Assembly (NCBI RefSeq): GCF_014698045.1
Contig: NZ_JACJSE010000023.1
Location: 38,357-102,356, forward strand
Reading direction: 5' to 3'
Length of the DNA stretch: 64,000 nucleotides
Source: Aulosira sp. FACHB-615
GTDB lineage: Bacteria > Cyanobacteriota > Cyanobacteriia > Cyanobacteriales > Nostocaceae
Positions 8,944 to 19,326 of the stretch are shown piece after piece. The position numbers and the translations under genes are program-made. The notes beneath the pieces are model-generated. The model worked only from the letters and a program-made list of their open reading frames with translations, had not been told where the DNA came from and ran no database searches. Within the stretch, counting starts at the first letter, position 1, and every line of letters begins with the position of its first letter.

Positions 8944-11900
8944 CTTTTTCCTCAATTTGCATTGTGTGATTTAATGGCAGAGAGACAGTAAAGGTAGTAC
9001 CTACTCCCAAAGAACTAGTCACAGCAATTTGACCTTGATGTATATCCACACACTTCTTGACAATTGCCAGTCCTAACCCAGTTCCGAGAATATTGCCTAC
9101 ATTTTTAGCACGATGAAAAGACTCAAACAAATGTGGTAGGTCTTCGGGAGGAATCCCAATTCCTTGGTCTTGAATTTCTAAGATTACTTGTGCATTTGTA
9201 CAAGTTATGTTTAATTTAACAGTACTCCTCTCTGGAGAATATTTAATGGCATTCGAGAGTAAATTATTCAGAATATGTCCGAGTAATTTTTCATCCATAC
9301 AGCATGATATAGCAGGATATTGACTCGTAAACGTAATCCAGCAGCGATTGTTTTGATTGAGTTGTGCTTCTTCAATGATGTGATGACAGTAAGCTACTAA
9401 GTCAAAGGTTGTGGGTGTATATTCTAGTTTTCCTGCTTCTGCTTTCCCAATTACTAAAACATCATTCAACATTTCATTGATGCGGTTGACTGCGGCTTGA
9501 ATGCGATGCAGGTGAGTAATTTGTTTTTCTTCTGTCCATTTATGGCGATAATGTTCGAGTAATTCCGCAGATGACAAAATCGTACTCAACGGTGTGCGAA
9601 ATTCGTGAGAAGTCATCGAAACAAACCGAGATTTCAGTTCATTCAGTTCTTTTTCTTTTTCTAGGGCAACTCTGAGTTCCTGTTCTAGTTGCTTGCGTTG
9701 TGTGATGTCTGCTAAATAACCAACCATTTCCACTGGATTACCTGCATCATCCCGGACTAGTTTACCTTGGTCAGATACCCAACGGTAAGTACCATTTTTG
9801 TGGAGAAAACGATATTCTAAGCTGTAATGTTCTTGCTGTAAGATTTTATTGAATTCGGCAAACACATGCTTCACATCTTCGGGGTGGATATGGTTTGACC
9901 AAAAGTTAGGGTCTTCTGTGAAGTCCTGTGGTTGATAACCAGTGATGGAGCTAATATTGTTGCTGACAAAGGTAGGGCCAAAATTCGCGGCGGCTTTGCT
10001 GGTGTAAATTACCGCCGGACTGGATGAAAGTAAGTATTGCAGTCGCTGTTGACTGACTAATAAAGCTGTTTCTGTTTGTTTGCGTTCAGTAATATCTGTT
10101 TGAATGCCGATGTAATGGGTGAGTATGCCATCCGTGTCGTAGACAGGAGATATGTTGAGTTCATTCCACCACAGACTGCCATTTTTACGACAGTTACGCT
10201 CAACTACAGTGTAGGGTCGACCAACTTGCATGGCAGTATGGAGTTCTTGTAAAACAGATTGTTCCATATCTGCACGTTGGAATAAGCCAAAGCTTGTACC
10301 GATGACTTCATCGGCGCTGTAGCCTGTCATTTGTTCATAGGCTGGATTAACGTAAATAATTGGGCCGTTGGGAATACTGGCATCGGCAATGATAATTCCA
10401 TTACTGCTGGCGGCGATCGCTCGATCACGGAGTTTTAATCCTTCTTCGGCTTGTTTGCGCGGTGTCATATCCGTATGGATAGCAACCAATCCGGCAATTT
10501 TACCAGTACTATCTTTAATGGCGTTAGCCCGTAAATAAATGTGTAATAGCAGCCCACGACGAGTTTGCATGGTCACTTCACCCCGCCATGACTCACCATT
10601 GGCGATCGCAGTTAATACTTGATTTAACTCTTGCGGATACTTGAAAATACTCTTTGAACCGCCCGCCGCTTGATATTCTTCTATGGTGTAACCGTATATT
10701 TCCGTAAATCCCGAATTAACATAAGTGATGTTACCTGTGATATCCGACATACACACAGCATCACTTGTACTTTCAATGGCTTTTTGAAAGCGCGTTAAAG
10801 ATTCCTCCGCTAATTTGCGTTCTGTAATATCTGTAGATAAACCACAAACCGCGTAACACACCCCATCGGCATCTTTTAAGGGGAACTTCACCGAAAAGTA
10901 GGTGCGTACTCCATCCTCTAGGGGGACAAATTCTTCTACTTTGATGGGCAAACCATGAGTCATTACCTGAAGATTATTCTTTGCAAACCCATCGGCAATT
11001 TCTAATGGCCACAAATCATAAACACTTTTCCCGATAATTTGCTCTTGGGTGATGTTGAGTAGTTGTTGTATATAACGGTTAACCAACATAAACCGATGGT
11101 TGGTATCGAAGATATAAATCGCCGCCGCCGAGTGATCTAAAATTGCCTGGAGTTGTTGTTGAGTTGCTTGTAAGACTGTCTCAGCTTGTTTACGTTCAGT
11201 AATATCTCGATTTGTGCCACGATAGCCAATGAATTTGCCATCTGTATCAAAGACCGGCACGCCACTGGTTTCTAACCAAACTAAATGTCCGTCTTGATGA
11301 ACTTGGATGTTTTCTAAACATTTAAATGGTTGTGGTGAGGCGAAAATTGCCTGAAAACCGGGGGCTAGGGTTTCATGCAATTCTGCTGGCATGAAATCTA
11401 GGGGTGTTTTTCCTAAAACTGCTTCTGGTTCGTAACCCAAAATGTCTTGAATTTTGGGACTGACGTAAGTATAAACACAGTTGAGATCCACTTCCCAGAT
11501 GACATCGTAGCTAGATTCAACTAAGTTACGAAAGCGTTGTTCACTGTTTTTTAGAGCTAATTCGGCTGTAACGCGGTCATCAATGTCAGTATTTGTGCCG
11601 AACCAAGTGTAAATTTCACCTGCTTGATTTCGCCAAGGGATTGCTCGTACGAGATGCCAGCGATATGTTTGATCTGTGCCTCTGAGCAAGCGAAACGCAC
11701 CTTCCAATAGTTGACCTGTAGCTAAAGATGCTTGCCAATTTGCTACACACTGGGGTATATCATCGGGATGTACCCATTGCTGCCATCCTGAACCACAAAC
11801 CTGCTCTGGAGTGCAGCTATGATAGTCGAGAGCTTTTTGGTTAACGTATTCGATGCTACCATTGGCATTCGCCATCCACACATGCTGGGGTATGGATTCG

Positions 11901-14029
11901 GCTAATAAACGAAAGCGTTCTTCACTGATTTGTAAATCAGCCTGTGCTTGTTGGCGTTCTGTAACGTCTTCTACTGTCCCCAACAGGCCAATAACATTAC
12001 CTGCAACGTCATGGATAGGGATTTTACTAATTTCTATCCAAGTGTGTTTGCCATTCACTAGTCGCTGGTATGAAATCAGATGATGTTCTGGTTGATGAGT
12101 TGCCATTACTCTGGCATCGCATTCATGGTGAAAGTCTGCTTCTGATTTATTTGCCAGAAATTCATCGACGGTTTTGCCAATAATATCTTCTGGTTTTTCC
12201 ACACCCACAATTGTGGCAAAGTTACGATTACAACCCAAAACCACAGAATTGCAATCCTTCCACATAATGCCTTGAGGAATGGCATCCATGACTAATTGCA
12301 ACATACTTTGAGACTGCCGTAATTGGGCTTCAATCATTTGACGTTCGGCAATTTCCGTTAATAATTGCTGATTGGTTTGCTGTAGGGCGGTGGTGCGCTC
12401 TCTAACTCGCTGTTCTAATTCTTGGTTGGCTTGTTTGAGTGCGGCTTGTGTTTGTTTGAGTTCGGTGATGTCTCGTCCTTCACTAATCAGGAGGATGATT
12501 TGGCCTGTTTCATCTTTGAGGGGTTTGAGGGAAAAATCTATGGTGCGGACTGTTTGGTTAGCACCTAAAATATCGACTTCGTAACGGATAAATTCTCCCC
12601 TGGACGCGATCGCAATTGCTTGTTTTAATTGCTGTGGAATGCTAGGTGAACTCTGCCACCAGGGAGTTTCCCAAAACAATTGGCCGAATACATCTGGCGC
12701 TTGTAGTTCTCCAAAATCAAGTAATGTCTGGTTGGCTTCGAGTAATTTGCCTTCTGGAGTGAGTAAGCCAGAAAACTGAAATGTGCCATTGAAAATTGCC
12801 CGGAATCTTCTTTCGCTTTCGTGCATGGCGGCTTCTGCTTGGATGCGTTCAGTCACATCTACATCTATAGCGACGAAGCGATAGATTTGTCCATAATCAT
12901 TTTTGAGAGGAAAGATTTTGCTAGAAATCCAGCGTTGCTCACCATCAGGGCGCACAATCTGGTATCTTTCATCAAAACATTCGCCAGTGAATAACTTTTG
13001 AAACTCTGCCATGACGCGATCGCGCTCTGATGGCTCAATGGCGGCAAAATATGATTGAGGATCTTCAATCAGGCGATCGCAACTTCTCCCCCAAATTTTT
13101 TCATAAGCTGGGCTAACATACTCTAATTTTTGTTGAGTTGCATCCCAGACATAAAAAGCTTGGGGTATATTTTCGGTTAATTGGCGAAATAATTCTTCAC
13201 TTTTCTGTAATGCTGCTTCTGCCAATTTACGCTCGGTAATGTTGCGGTGAATAGCCAAAAAGTGCGTGACTTGTGCTTGATCATCTTTAATCGGCACTAA
13301 GTTCATATCCACCCAATAAGTTGAGCCATCCTTGCGATAGCTAAGTAACTCGGTTCTAATGGGCAACCCTGCTTGCACAGCCGCAAACAGTCGATTCATT
13401 TCTGTAGGGCTAGTTTGTTCACCATGTGAAAATCGCGGTGTTTTTCCCATGACTTCTTCTAGGGTGTAGCCAGTCATCTGCGTAAATGCTCTATTGGCAT
13501 AAACTATCCTTGGTTCTATCTGGCCGTTATTGAGGTGAGCGGCTGTAATTAAAATTGAATCGTTGGCATTGACTACGGCTGACTCTAGTAAACGCAGTCT
13601 TTCGGTTTCGGCGCTGCTTTGAGTTGATTGTTCTAGTACTTGACAAATACTTTTGGGTGTAACCGTGCCGATTAGTTGACCTGCTTCATCAATAATTGGC
13701 AAAATATTTAACTGATGCTGATGTAACAGTGATAATACGGCAGTGATATCCTGAAATTCAGATATTTTCAGTGTAATTACAGGAGATTGCATCACATCCG
13801 TAATTTTAGTATTTTGACAGTCAATATTTGCAGCTACAATTTTCACCACATCTTGTGCTGTCAACCGTCCTATTACTTGGGAAACTGAAGCTACTAGCAC
13901 ATCCACACCACACTTTGCCATCAGCGAGATTACCTCTGATACTGTTGCTTCCGGCTGAACCGTTAGTGGCGAAAAGTCAATTACAGCCTCTAAGCTGTGG
14001 AGCCAGAGATTTTGTTCTTGAGTATACAT
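8936..14029 (-). CDS. CBS and multi-PAS sensor histidine kinase
   Basis: The product is 1697 residues and has no membrane segments. Two CBS domains occupy about 15-140. I count ten PAS/PAC units between about 145 and 1430, each ending in the ITERK-type linker, with a coiled coil (QANQELEQRVRERTTALQQT) near 540-580. The HisKA domain has its histidine in MTSHEFRTPLSTI (about 1465). The HATPase_c domain has NNLLSNAIKYSP, DQGIGIPPEDL and GTGLGLAIVKKCVDIH. CBS pairs bind adenine nucleotides and PAS domains sense light, redox or ligands, so this is a cytoplasmic multi-input sensor. It heads the operon with the EAL regulator and the receiver-kinase hybrid. Confidence 0.93.
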   Translation of the reverse strand: MYTQEQNLWLHSLEAVIDFSPLTVQPEATVSEVISLMAKCGVDVLVASVSQVIGRLTAQDVVKIVAANIDCQNTKITDVMQSPVITLKISEFQDITAVLSLLHQHQLNILPIIDEAGQLIGTVTPKSICQVLEQSTQSSAETERLRLLESAVVNANDSILITAAHLNNGQIEPRIVYANRAFTQMTGYTLEEVMGKTPRFSHGEQTSPTEMNRLFAAVQAGLPIRTELLSYRKDGSTYWVDMNLVPIKDDQAQVTHFLAIHRNITERKLAEAALQKSEELFRQLTENIPQAFYVWDATQQKLEYVSPAYEKIWGRSCDRLIEDPQSYFAAIEPSERDRVMAEFQKLFTGECFDERYQIVRPDGEQRWISSKIFPLKNDYGQIYRFVAIDVDVTERIQAEAAMHESERRFRAIFNGTFQFSGLLTPEGKLLEANQTLLDFGELQAPDVFGQLFWETPWWQSSPSIPQQLKQAIAIASRGEFIRYEVDILGANQTVRTIDFSLKPLKDETGQIILLISEGRDITELKQTQAALKQANQELEQRVRERTTALQQTNQQLLTEIAERQMIEAQLRQSQSMLQLVMDAIPQGIMWKDCNSVVLGCNRNFATIVGVEKPEDIIGKTVDEFLANKSEADFHHECDARVMATHQPEHHLISYQRLVNGKHTWIEISKIPIHDVAGNVIGLLGTVEDVTERQQAQADLQISEERFRLLAESIPQHVWMANANGSIEYVNQKALDYHSCTPEQVCGSGWQQWVHPDDIPQCVANWQASLATGQLLEGAFRLLRGTDQTYRWHLVRAIPWRNQAGEIYTWFGTNTDIDDRVTAELALKNSEQRFRNLVESSYDVIWEVDLNCVYTYVSPKIQDILGYEPEAVLGKTPLDFMPAELHETLAPGFQAIFASPQPFKCLENIQVHQDGHLVWLETSGVPVFDTDGKFIGYRGTNRDITERKQAETVLQATQQQLQAILDHSAAAIYIFDTNHRFMLVNRYIQQLLNITQEQIIGKSVYDLWPLEIADGFAKNNLQVMTHGLPIKVEEFVPLEDGVRTYFSVKFPLKDADGVCYAVCGLSTDITERKLAEESLTRFQKAIESTSDAVCMSDITGNITYVNSGFTEIYGYTIEEYQAAGGSKSIFKYPQELNQVLTAIANGESWRGEVTMQTRRGLLLHIYLRANAIKDSTGKIAGLVAIHTDMTPRKQAEEGLKLRDRAIAASSNGIIIADASIPNGPIIYVNPAYEQMTGYSADEVIGTSFGLFQRADMEQSVLQELHTAMQVGRPYTVVERNCRKNGSLWWNELNISPVYDTDGILTHYIGIQTDITERKQTETALLVSQQRLQYLLSSSPAVIYTSKAAANFGPTFVSNNISSITGYQPQDFTEDPNFWSNHIHPEDVKHVFAEFNKILQQEHYSLEYRFLHKNGTYRWVSDQGKLVRDDAGNPVEMVGYLADITQRKQLEQELRVALEKEKELNELKSRFVSMTSHEFRTPLSTILSSAELLEHYRHKWTEEKQITHLHRIQAAVNRINEMLNDVLVIGKAEAGKLEYTPTTFDLVAYCHHIIEEAQLNQNNRCWITFTSQYPAISCCMDEKLLGHILNNLLSNAIKYSPERSTVKLNITCTNAQVILEIQDQGIGIPPEDLPHLFESFHRAKNVGNILGTGLGLAIVKKCVDIHQGQIAVTSSLGVGTTFTVSLPLNHTMQIEEKDD

Positions 14030-14814
14030 AGATAATCACGATAGCTATCATCAATGAATAGTTATCTCAACTTATATATTCCCGTATGTTCTGGGATTGG
14101 GCAGGTAAATTAATAATATTATCCTAATGAAAAATACTGTAAGTATAATGTAAATTTTGGATGAAGAAATCAAAATATTAAGAATGGTTAATATAGCAAT
14201 TCGATTTGGTTTCCGAATTGACTTGTGTGGGAGGGAAGTAGGGAGTGGGGTGGGGAGTGGGGAGTGGGGAATGGGGAGTGGGGAGTGGGGAGTGGGGAGT
14301 GGCTTTCAAGGGCAGGTTTTTAAACCTTCGATAAATAGTTGAGAATATTCTCAATTATGAAACGTAGTTTTAACTGTTCAGACAATAATTTTGGTTTTAA
14401 AAGCCCAAAAATTTGTCTAATAAAAAAAGCCTGCCCTTGAAAGGTGGGGAGTGGGGAGTGGGGAGTATGAGACTGGTGAACTCAAGGTTTTAAAGGTGAT
14501 GTGTTTAACCCATCGTTAATTGACCCTCCGAATTTTAGATTTTGGATTTTGGATTCTTTAGGGTACAAGCCCCAACGCCACTTGATGACAGTTGCCTCAA
14601 GTCGGGAGACCCGCCCACGGCACTGTCTCCTTTATGCCGGGAAACCCGTCCATCGCAGTGGCTTCCCCATGTGTCTGTAAAAATCTAAAATCGTTAATCC
14701 AAAATCCCCAAGCCCCGCACCCTTGTGGTCGGGGTCAATCCAAAATCGCAAATCTAAAATCCAAAATTACTTGACTAACAGCCTCATAACTCCTCATAAC
14801 TCATAACTCCTTAC
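14030..14814. other. Repeat-rich intergenic region
   Basis: This stretch of 785 bases contains no supported gene. It holds GGGGAGT heptamer tracts (about 14236-14300 and 14445-14466) interrupted by an inverted-repeat-ended element (14303-14443). It also has a segment with CGGGAGACCCGCC and CAGTGGCTTCCCC (about 14602-14665) that resembles one at about 60530-60560. The short frames at 14157-14342 and 14592-14774 are readings of these repeats. Confidence 0.6.
14236..14466. repeat. GGGGAGT heptamer tract split by inverted-repeat element
   Basis: Tandem GGGGAGT units run up to about 14300 and resume at about 14445. Between them lies a 141-base element with perfect 14-base ends CTTTCAAGGGCAGG (14303-14316) and CCTGCCCTTGAAAG (14430-14443). 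Inside is the 16-base palindrome TTGAGAATATTCTCAA (14339-14354). It codes for nothing and looks like a small non-autonomous element inserted into a satellite-like tract. Confidence 0.65.
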
Positions 14815-17514
14815 TCAACGTAATTGCGATCGCCTCTCGCCATAACGCAACAATCTTTCAATCGTGGCTAGGCGATTTTCCCACACTTTGACTTGATAAG
14901 GGTTATTAGTCCCGGCTTCTCGCATCCAAATGCGAAATTGCGTCTGGAAGCGAGTTAAAGAAGCTTTAGCTGTAAGTAGTTTAGCGGGAGACGGTGCAGC
15001 CGCCAATTGCGTTAACGCTTTTTCGACTACTTCGATTTGATTGTTAAAATCAGCAATGTTAATGGCTGGGAAGGGGATTTGCTCGTTTTGGATGACTAAC
15101 TGCCATTCACGTTTTAACAATCCATAACGCACCACGGCTGTTTCAAAAGGTTGGCGTAAGGGAATTGGTTCATCAGCCACCGATGGCAGTTTACCTTGAG
15201 TACTATTAAAGATTTTCAGCAAATCATTATTAAAATTCTCAGCCGCAAACAAGGCATAACCACTAGCAGGTAAATCTCGAATCAGTTGTAATTGGTCAAA
15301 GGCGGCTAAATTTGGTAACGACAGTAAACGAATTCCTGGGACTAATAAAGTTGAACCCAACTGACTAGAGGCTATCCAAGGTTGGGCAAGACGTTGGAAA
15401 CGGGCAGTATCTTGAGCATAAGTCATGGGGACAATTACATCTATATCGCCTCGTCTCGCCCACACTTCCCAATGTTGTTGGAGTTTCTGAATCCGTTCTC
15501 GTTCTGGTAGGGGAAACACCGCCACCGACAAAATTAAATCTTCCCGCTTTTGTCGCACCATCTTGGAGACATCAGCCACAAAGCTATCGATTTGTTGGGT
15601 GCGAAATTCTGTCCACTTTTGCCATAACTCGGTTTGGCTGGGGGAAATTGTCAAGGGATCAACGCCTGTTAACTGTTGAAATTGCGCTCTGGCGGCTTTG
15701 CCATAACCGTAACTTCTACCAGCAAAGGGATCTTGGAAAGGATAGCGAATGTAATCTAGCTGCAAACCATCTACTTGATATTCGCTGACAATTTCCTCAA
15801 ACAACTTCAGAAGATATTGGCGCAATTCTGGGTTAGCTGGATCAAAAAATGGTTTGGTTTGACCAGGGGGAATGGTGTTACCTTTGTTGTCGTAGTTTGC
15901 CCAATCGGGATGGGCGGCTAGGACTGGCCCTGGATAATCGGGATGAACATTAATTACTTGGTTGTGGCGTTGGTTCCCGGCGGCAAAAGCCCACACCCAA
16001 GCGTGTAATTCCATATCACGTTCATGGGCTAATTTCACCGCCACGGCTAAGGGGTTCCAGCCTCGAATCAGGGGGTTTTGCTGGGGTGCAACTTTACTGG
16101 GGTAAATGGGATAACTGGCGTTGAGGGTTTCAAAAAAAACCGTGTTAATCCCTGACTGTGCCAAGCGGTCAAAAATTTCGGCTAATTTTTTTTCACCACC
16201 AGCCCGGACAATTGTCCCCCTATCTAACCAGACGGCGCGGATTTCGGCGGGGGCTAATCTTCGGTTCAGGGGAAAATGTTTCCACAAATTGGTTCTGGTG
16301 GCTAACCATTGTTGCCGGACTAGGGCATAGTTTTTATTGGCGAGGAGTTGGGGAATGTTTTTGGCGACTAGTCGCGCTTGGGCAATGGCTTGTTCTTTAC
16401 TCTGGCTAGATAACCCTGGTCTGGTGGAGGCGACACGGGTTTCATCTTCTTTCAGGGATTGGGGGTTGCTGGTGATGGTTTCATCCAGATTTGCTGTGTG
16501 AACTGCGGCGGCTAAATGGGCGCTTTCTACCCGACTAATTAAATTTTCTAATTCTTGCTGGAGAGCGATCGCTTCTTTTTCATCAATGGGTGCATTAGAA
16601 TTTGGTTCGACATTCCAATGTACTGTTTGTTCTAGTTGGTCAATGGCTTCGGCTGGGGATGATGGGCGGGGGGCGCGGGGAACAAGTGGTACTTGGGGAA
16701 CTACAGGTGTAACAGGGGTCATATTCGCGGTAGCAGTCTCGATGGTGGTTGCACAGCGAGAGTCAGCCCCAGGAATTTTTTGCTGTCCTGAAGATGAGGC
16801 AGTGAGATGATGATCAATGGCAGCTTTTAACCAAGCATTATCTAATTCAAAACTGGAAGCTGCATCTGTTCCCCAACGCCAGCCGAATAAGGTAGACCAT
16901 TCTGTACTGACAACGGCGGCGGGATTATCTTGGGCATTCCAAACGGCGGTGGCTTGACTAGCCCCACCTTCAGGAATAATTACACCGCCACGCACTTGCC
17001 CAAATAGTTCTTTTTGGTTAGCCCATTTTTGTGGTTTAGTTGTAGCTGGTTTAATTTGTTGTGTTTCATCTAAACCAAAGCCCCAATAACTCCCCAGGAG
17101 CGATCGCAATAACTGCCGGACTCCCGGTGCTGATAAACTGCCGACAGGGCCACTGGCAATGACTTTACCGCCTTTACTCACCCAGGATTCTAACGCGATC
17201 GCTTGGGCTGGGTTTAAGGTTTCGACGTTGGGTAGAAATAATACTCTGCGATCGCCCCAATCAGCACCGCTTCTCACTTGTGTTAAGGGAATTACGCAAT
17301 ACCTCACCCCAAGTGCTTGTAAGCGTTTAGTAATTCCTGTCCATTGCTGTTGGTTTTCTGCACTCTGGACTACACTTAATACAGGTTCTGCATCTGCCGC
17401 CCTGACTGATAAAATATTAAAACTAGTTAAACAATTAATCATTAAAAAGTTAAAACTAAAAATGAAGAATCTGGCTCTTTTGGTGACTTTGATTGCAGTT
17501 TCCTGATTCTTCAC
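14815..17514 (-). CDS. GHL10-type glycosyl-hydrolase-like secreted protein
   Basis: The product is 899 residues. A signal peptide covers about 1-40 (hydrophobic FFIFSFNFLMINCLTSFNIL, then VRAADAEP). Residues about 40-260 form a domain with VLFLPNVETLNPAQAIAL, resembling a ThuA/glutamine-amidotransferase-like fold. Residues about 420-740 match the GHL10 (DUF187) family: EIRAVWLDRG, GINTVFFETLNASYPIYPS, ELHAWVWAFAAGNQRHN, VDGLQLDYIRYPFQDP and DIDVIVPMTYAQD. GHL10 proteins are TIM-barrel glycoside hydrolase relatives thought to act on cell-envelope polysaccharide. The substrate is not known. It is transcribed alone. Confidence 0.87.
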   Translation of the reverse strand: MKNQETAIKVTKRARFFIFSFNFLMINCLTSFNILSVRAADAEPVLSVVQSAENQQQWTGITKRLQALGVRYCVIPLTQVRSGADWGDRRVLFLPNVETLNPAQAIALESWVSKGGKVIASGPVGSLSAPGVRQLLRSLLGSYWGFGLDETQQIKPATTKPQKWANQKELFGQVRGGVIIPEGGASQATAVWNAQDNPAAVVSTEWSTLFGWRWGTDAASSFELDNAWLKAAIDHHLTASSSGQQKIPGADSRCATTIETATANMTPVTPVVPQVPLVPRAPRPSSPAEAIDQLEQTVHWNVEPNSNAPIDEKEAIALQQELENLISRVESAHLAAAVHTANLDETITSNPQSLKEDETRVASTRPGLSSQSKEQAIAQARLVAKNIPQLLANKNYALVRQQWLATRTNLWKHFPLNRRLAPAEIRAVWLDRGTIVRAGGEKKLAEIFDRLAQSGINTVFFETLNASYPIYPSKVAPQQNPLIRGWNPLAVAVKLAHERDMELHAWVWAFAAGNQRHNQVINVHPDYPGPVLAAHPDWANYDNKGNTIPPGQTKPFFDPANPELRQYLLKLFEEIVSEYQVDGLQLDYIRYPFQDPFAGRSYGYGKAARAQFQQLTGVDPLTISPSQTELWQKWTEFRTQQIDSFVADVSKMVRQKREDLILSVAVFPLPERERIQKLQQHWEVWARRGDIDVIVPMTYAQDTARFQRLAQPWIASSQLGSTLLVPGIRLLSLPNLAAFDQLQLIRDLPASGYALFAAENFNNDLLKIFNSTQGKLPSVADEPIPLRQPFETAVVRYGLLKREWQLVIQNEQIPFPAINIADFNNQIEVVEKALTQLAAAPSPAKLLTAKASLTRFQTQFRIWMREAGTNNPYQVKVWENRLATIERLLRYGERRSQLR

Positions 17515-17915
17515 TTTTAATCCTCACTTTAATTTAGTATTTAACAGTACTTATTATTTATCATTCAGCATAACAATAAAATGCCTCCGAAAAACAACTG
17601 ATGTTTTTATATTTGTCAAATAAAAGTTAGGATTCAAAATTTAGGTTTTAACGAACCGCAAAGGGCGCAAAGGACACAAAGAAGAAGAGAGAAGAGAGAG
17701 AAGAAAAAAAATACACATGATTCATGACTTCAATGAATGATAAGACTTATGCAATAAATCTCTCAAATTCTTACACTTCGTTTCCTACCCTGCGGGAAGC
17801 CGCTATCGCGTCTATGTGTCCTTTGCGGTTAGTTTTTTCAGACTTTTGCGTAAGTCATGGAATGATTCAGAAACAACTCTCTACCTTGTCCCCCTTGTCT
17901 CTTTTACTCAAACAA
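17515..17915. other. Intergenic region with MITE copy
   Basis: No gene is seen. It carries one copy of the AGGACTTACGCAA-type small element at 17742-17858, and a further fragment of its interior (AACGAACCGCAAAGGGCGC, about 17649-17667). Confidence 0.6.
17742..17858 (-). mobile_element. AGGACTTACGCAA-family MITE, copy A
   Basis: The ends AAGACTTATGCAA (17742-17754) and TTGCGTAAGTCAT (about 17846-17858) are imperfect inverted repeats. The 117-base interior runs in the opposite direction to the copy at 44820-44937 and shares CTACCCTGCGGGAAGCCGC and TCCTTTGCGGTT. It has no coding capacity. Confidence 0.65.
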
Positions 17916-19241
17916 TCATCCTACACAAGTATTAATCAATTCTTCCACTCCCGCGACTGGGAATATTTTTGTATTTAATTTTGTCTCTAAGTCTGCAACT
18001 TTGACATCATCTAAAAATACTAATTCGCCATGTTTAAGCATGACATTTGGCAGCAAAATTCCATCACATAAATCTTTATTTTGCAAATTTAAAAGTAAAT
18101 CATGCCCTGTAAGTAAGCCAGTAACACTAATAGCTTGCCCCCAATAATCACTGGCTAAAGCCATCATATTTACTTCTAAACCATCAACAGAATTTAGGCG
18201 TTGCAATATCGGTTGAAATGCTTTTTCAACGGCGTTACCTACTACCCAAGTCAATTTTCTGGGTGGAGAAATTTGGCTTGGGAGTAATTGCGTTGCGGCA
18301 GATGCAAATTGCTTGATAAATAACTGAATTGAACCGACACCGTTATCAATTTGCGGATAGTCTTCGTATTCCGCTTCTGTTGGTAGTTCTTCCCCGGCAA
18401 TTAAAAACCATTCATCGGCTAACCAGACAACATTTGAGCCACATTTTTGGCGAAATTGTTTGGCGATCGCTCTCACCTGTAAAATAACTTCTTGGGCTTT
18501 TTCTCTGGTAACAGGTATCAGTTCATCTTCTGACGGACGAAACCGCGTCAAACCTACCGGCACGACTGCCACCGATGCCACGGCAGGTACATCACCAGTA
18601 TAAAATGACGCTAAATCTGTGAGTGTTTGTTCCAGATGTTCGCCATCATTAATTCCTGGGCAAACCACTACTTGAGCATGAATTTGCAAGCGTCTTTTTT
18701 GGAACCAGCGCAATTGTTCCATAATTTGTCCCGCACGCTGATTTTTCAGCAACCGGATTCTAATATCTGGTTCGGTGGCGTGAACTGACACAAATAACGG
18801 CGACAAGCGCATTTGTTCAATTCGCTGCCATTCCCGTTCGGGTAAATTGGTTAAGGTCAGGTAAGAACCATACAAAAAGCTCAAACGATAATCATCGTCT
18901 TTTAAATACAAGCTTGAGCGTTTACCTGGGGGTTGTTGATCAATAAAGCAAAACGGACAGCGATTATTACACTGAATTAAAGCATCAAATAAAGCGGTTT
19001 CAAATTCCAACCCTAAATCATCGTCGTAGTCTTTTTCAATTTCAACGTGATGGGTTTTGCCAGTACTATCTAAAACTTCTAATTCTAAAAATTCATCTGC
19101 ACAGAGAAATTGATAATCAATTAAATCGCGGGGACGTGTACCATTAATAGCAACGATCGCATCCCCCACCTCAAAGCCAATCTCAGAGGCGATGGAGTCG
19201 GGTAGCACCTTGGTAATTTTGGCTGGATGAAGGTTAGTCAT
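17916..19241 (-). CDS. TIGR03279-family radical SAM protein (PDZ + DUF512)
   Basis: The product is 441 residues. An N-terminal PDZ-like domain (about 3-75, IASEIGFEVGDAIVAINGTRPRD) precedes a radical SAM core whose cluster-binding cysteines are Cys91, Cys95 and Cys98 in CNNRCPFCFIDQ. The C-terminal half (about 275-435) is DUF512-like. The family is widespread in cyanobacteria as TIGR03279; related DUF512 proteins occur in clostridia. The reaction is unknown. The CX3CX2C spacing is the canonical radical SAM signature. It lies 85 bases downstream of uppP on the same strand and may be cotranscribed. Confidence 0.92.
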   Translation of the reverse strand: MTNLHPAKITKVLPDSIASEIGFEVGDAIVAINGTRPRDLIDYQFLCADEFLELEVLDSTGKTHHVEIEKDYDDDLGLEFETALFDALIQCNNRCPFCFIDQQPPGKRSSLYLKDDDYRLSFLYGSYLTLTNLPEREWQRIEQMRLSPLFVSVHATEPDIRIRLLKNQRAGQIMEQLRWFQKRRLQIHAQVVVCPGINDGEHLEQTLTDLASFYTGDVPAVASVAVVPVGLTRFRPSEDELIPVTREKAQEVILQVRAIAKQFRQKCGSNVVWLADEWFLIAGEELPTEAEYEDYPQIDNGVGSIQLFIKQFASAATQLLPSQISPPRKLTWVVGNAVEKAFQPILQRLNSVDGLEVNMMALASDYWGQAISVTGLLTGHDLLLNLQNKDLCDGILLPNVMLKHGELVFLDDVKVADLETKLNTKIFPVAGVEELINTCVG

Positions 19242-19326
19242 GGGAAGTATGAAGTGAGAAGTATGAAGTGTGAAGTATTATTTTTTCAATCTTCACTCTT
19301 CATAATTTATCCTTCATCCTTACGGA

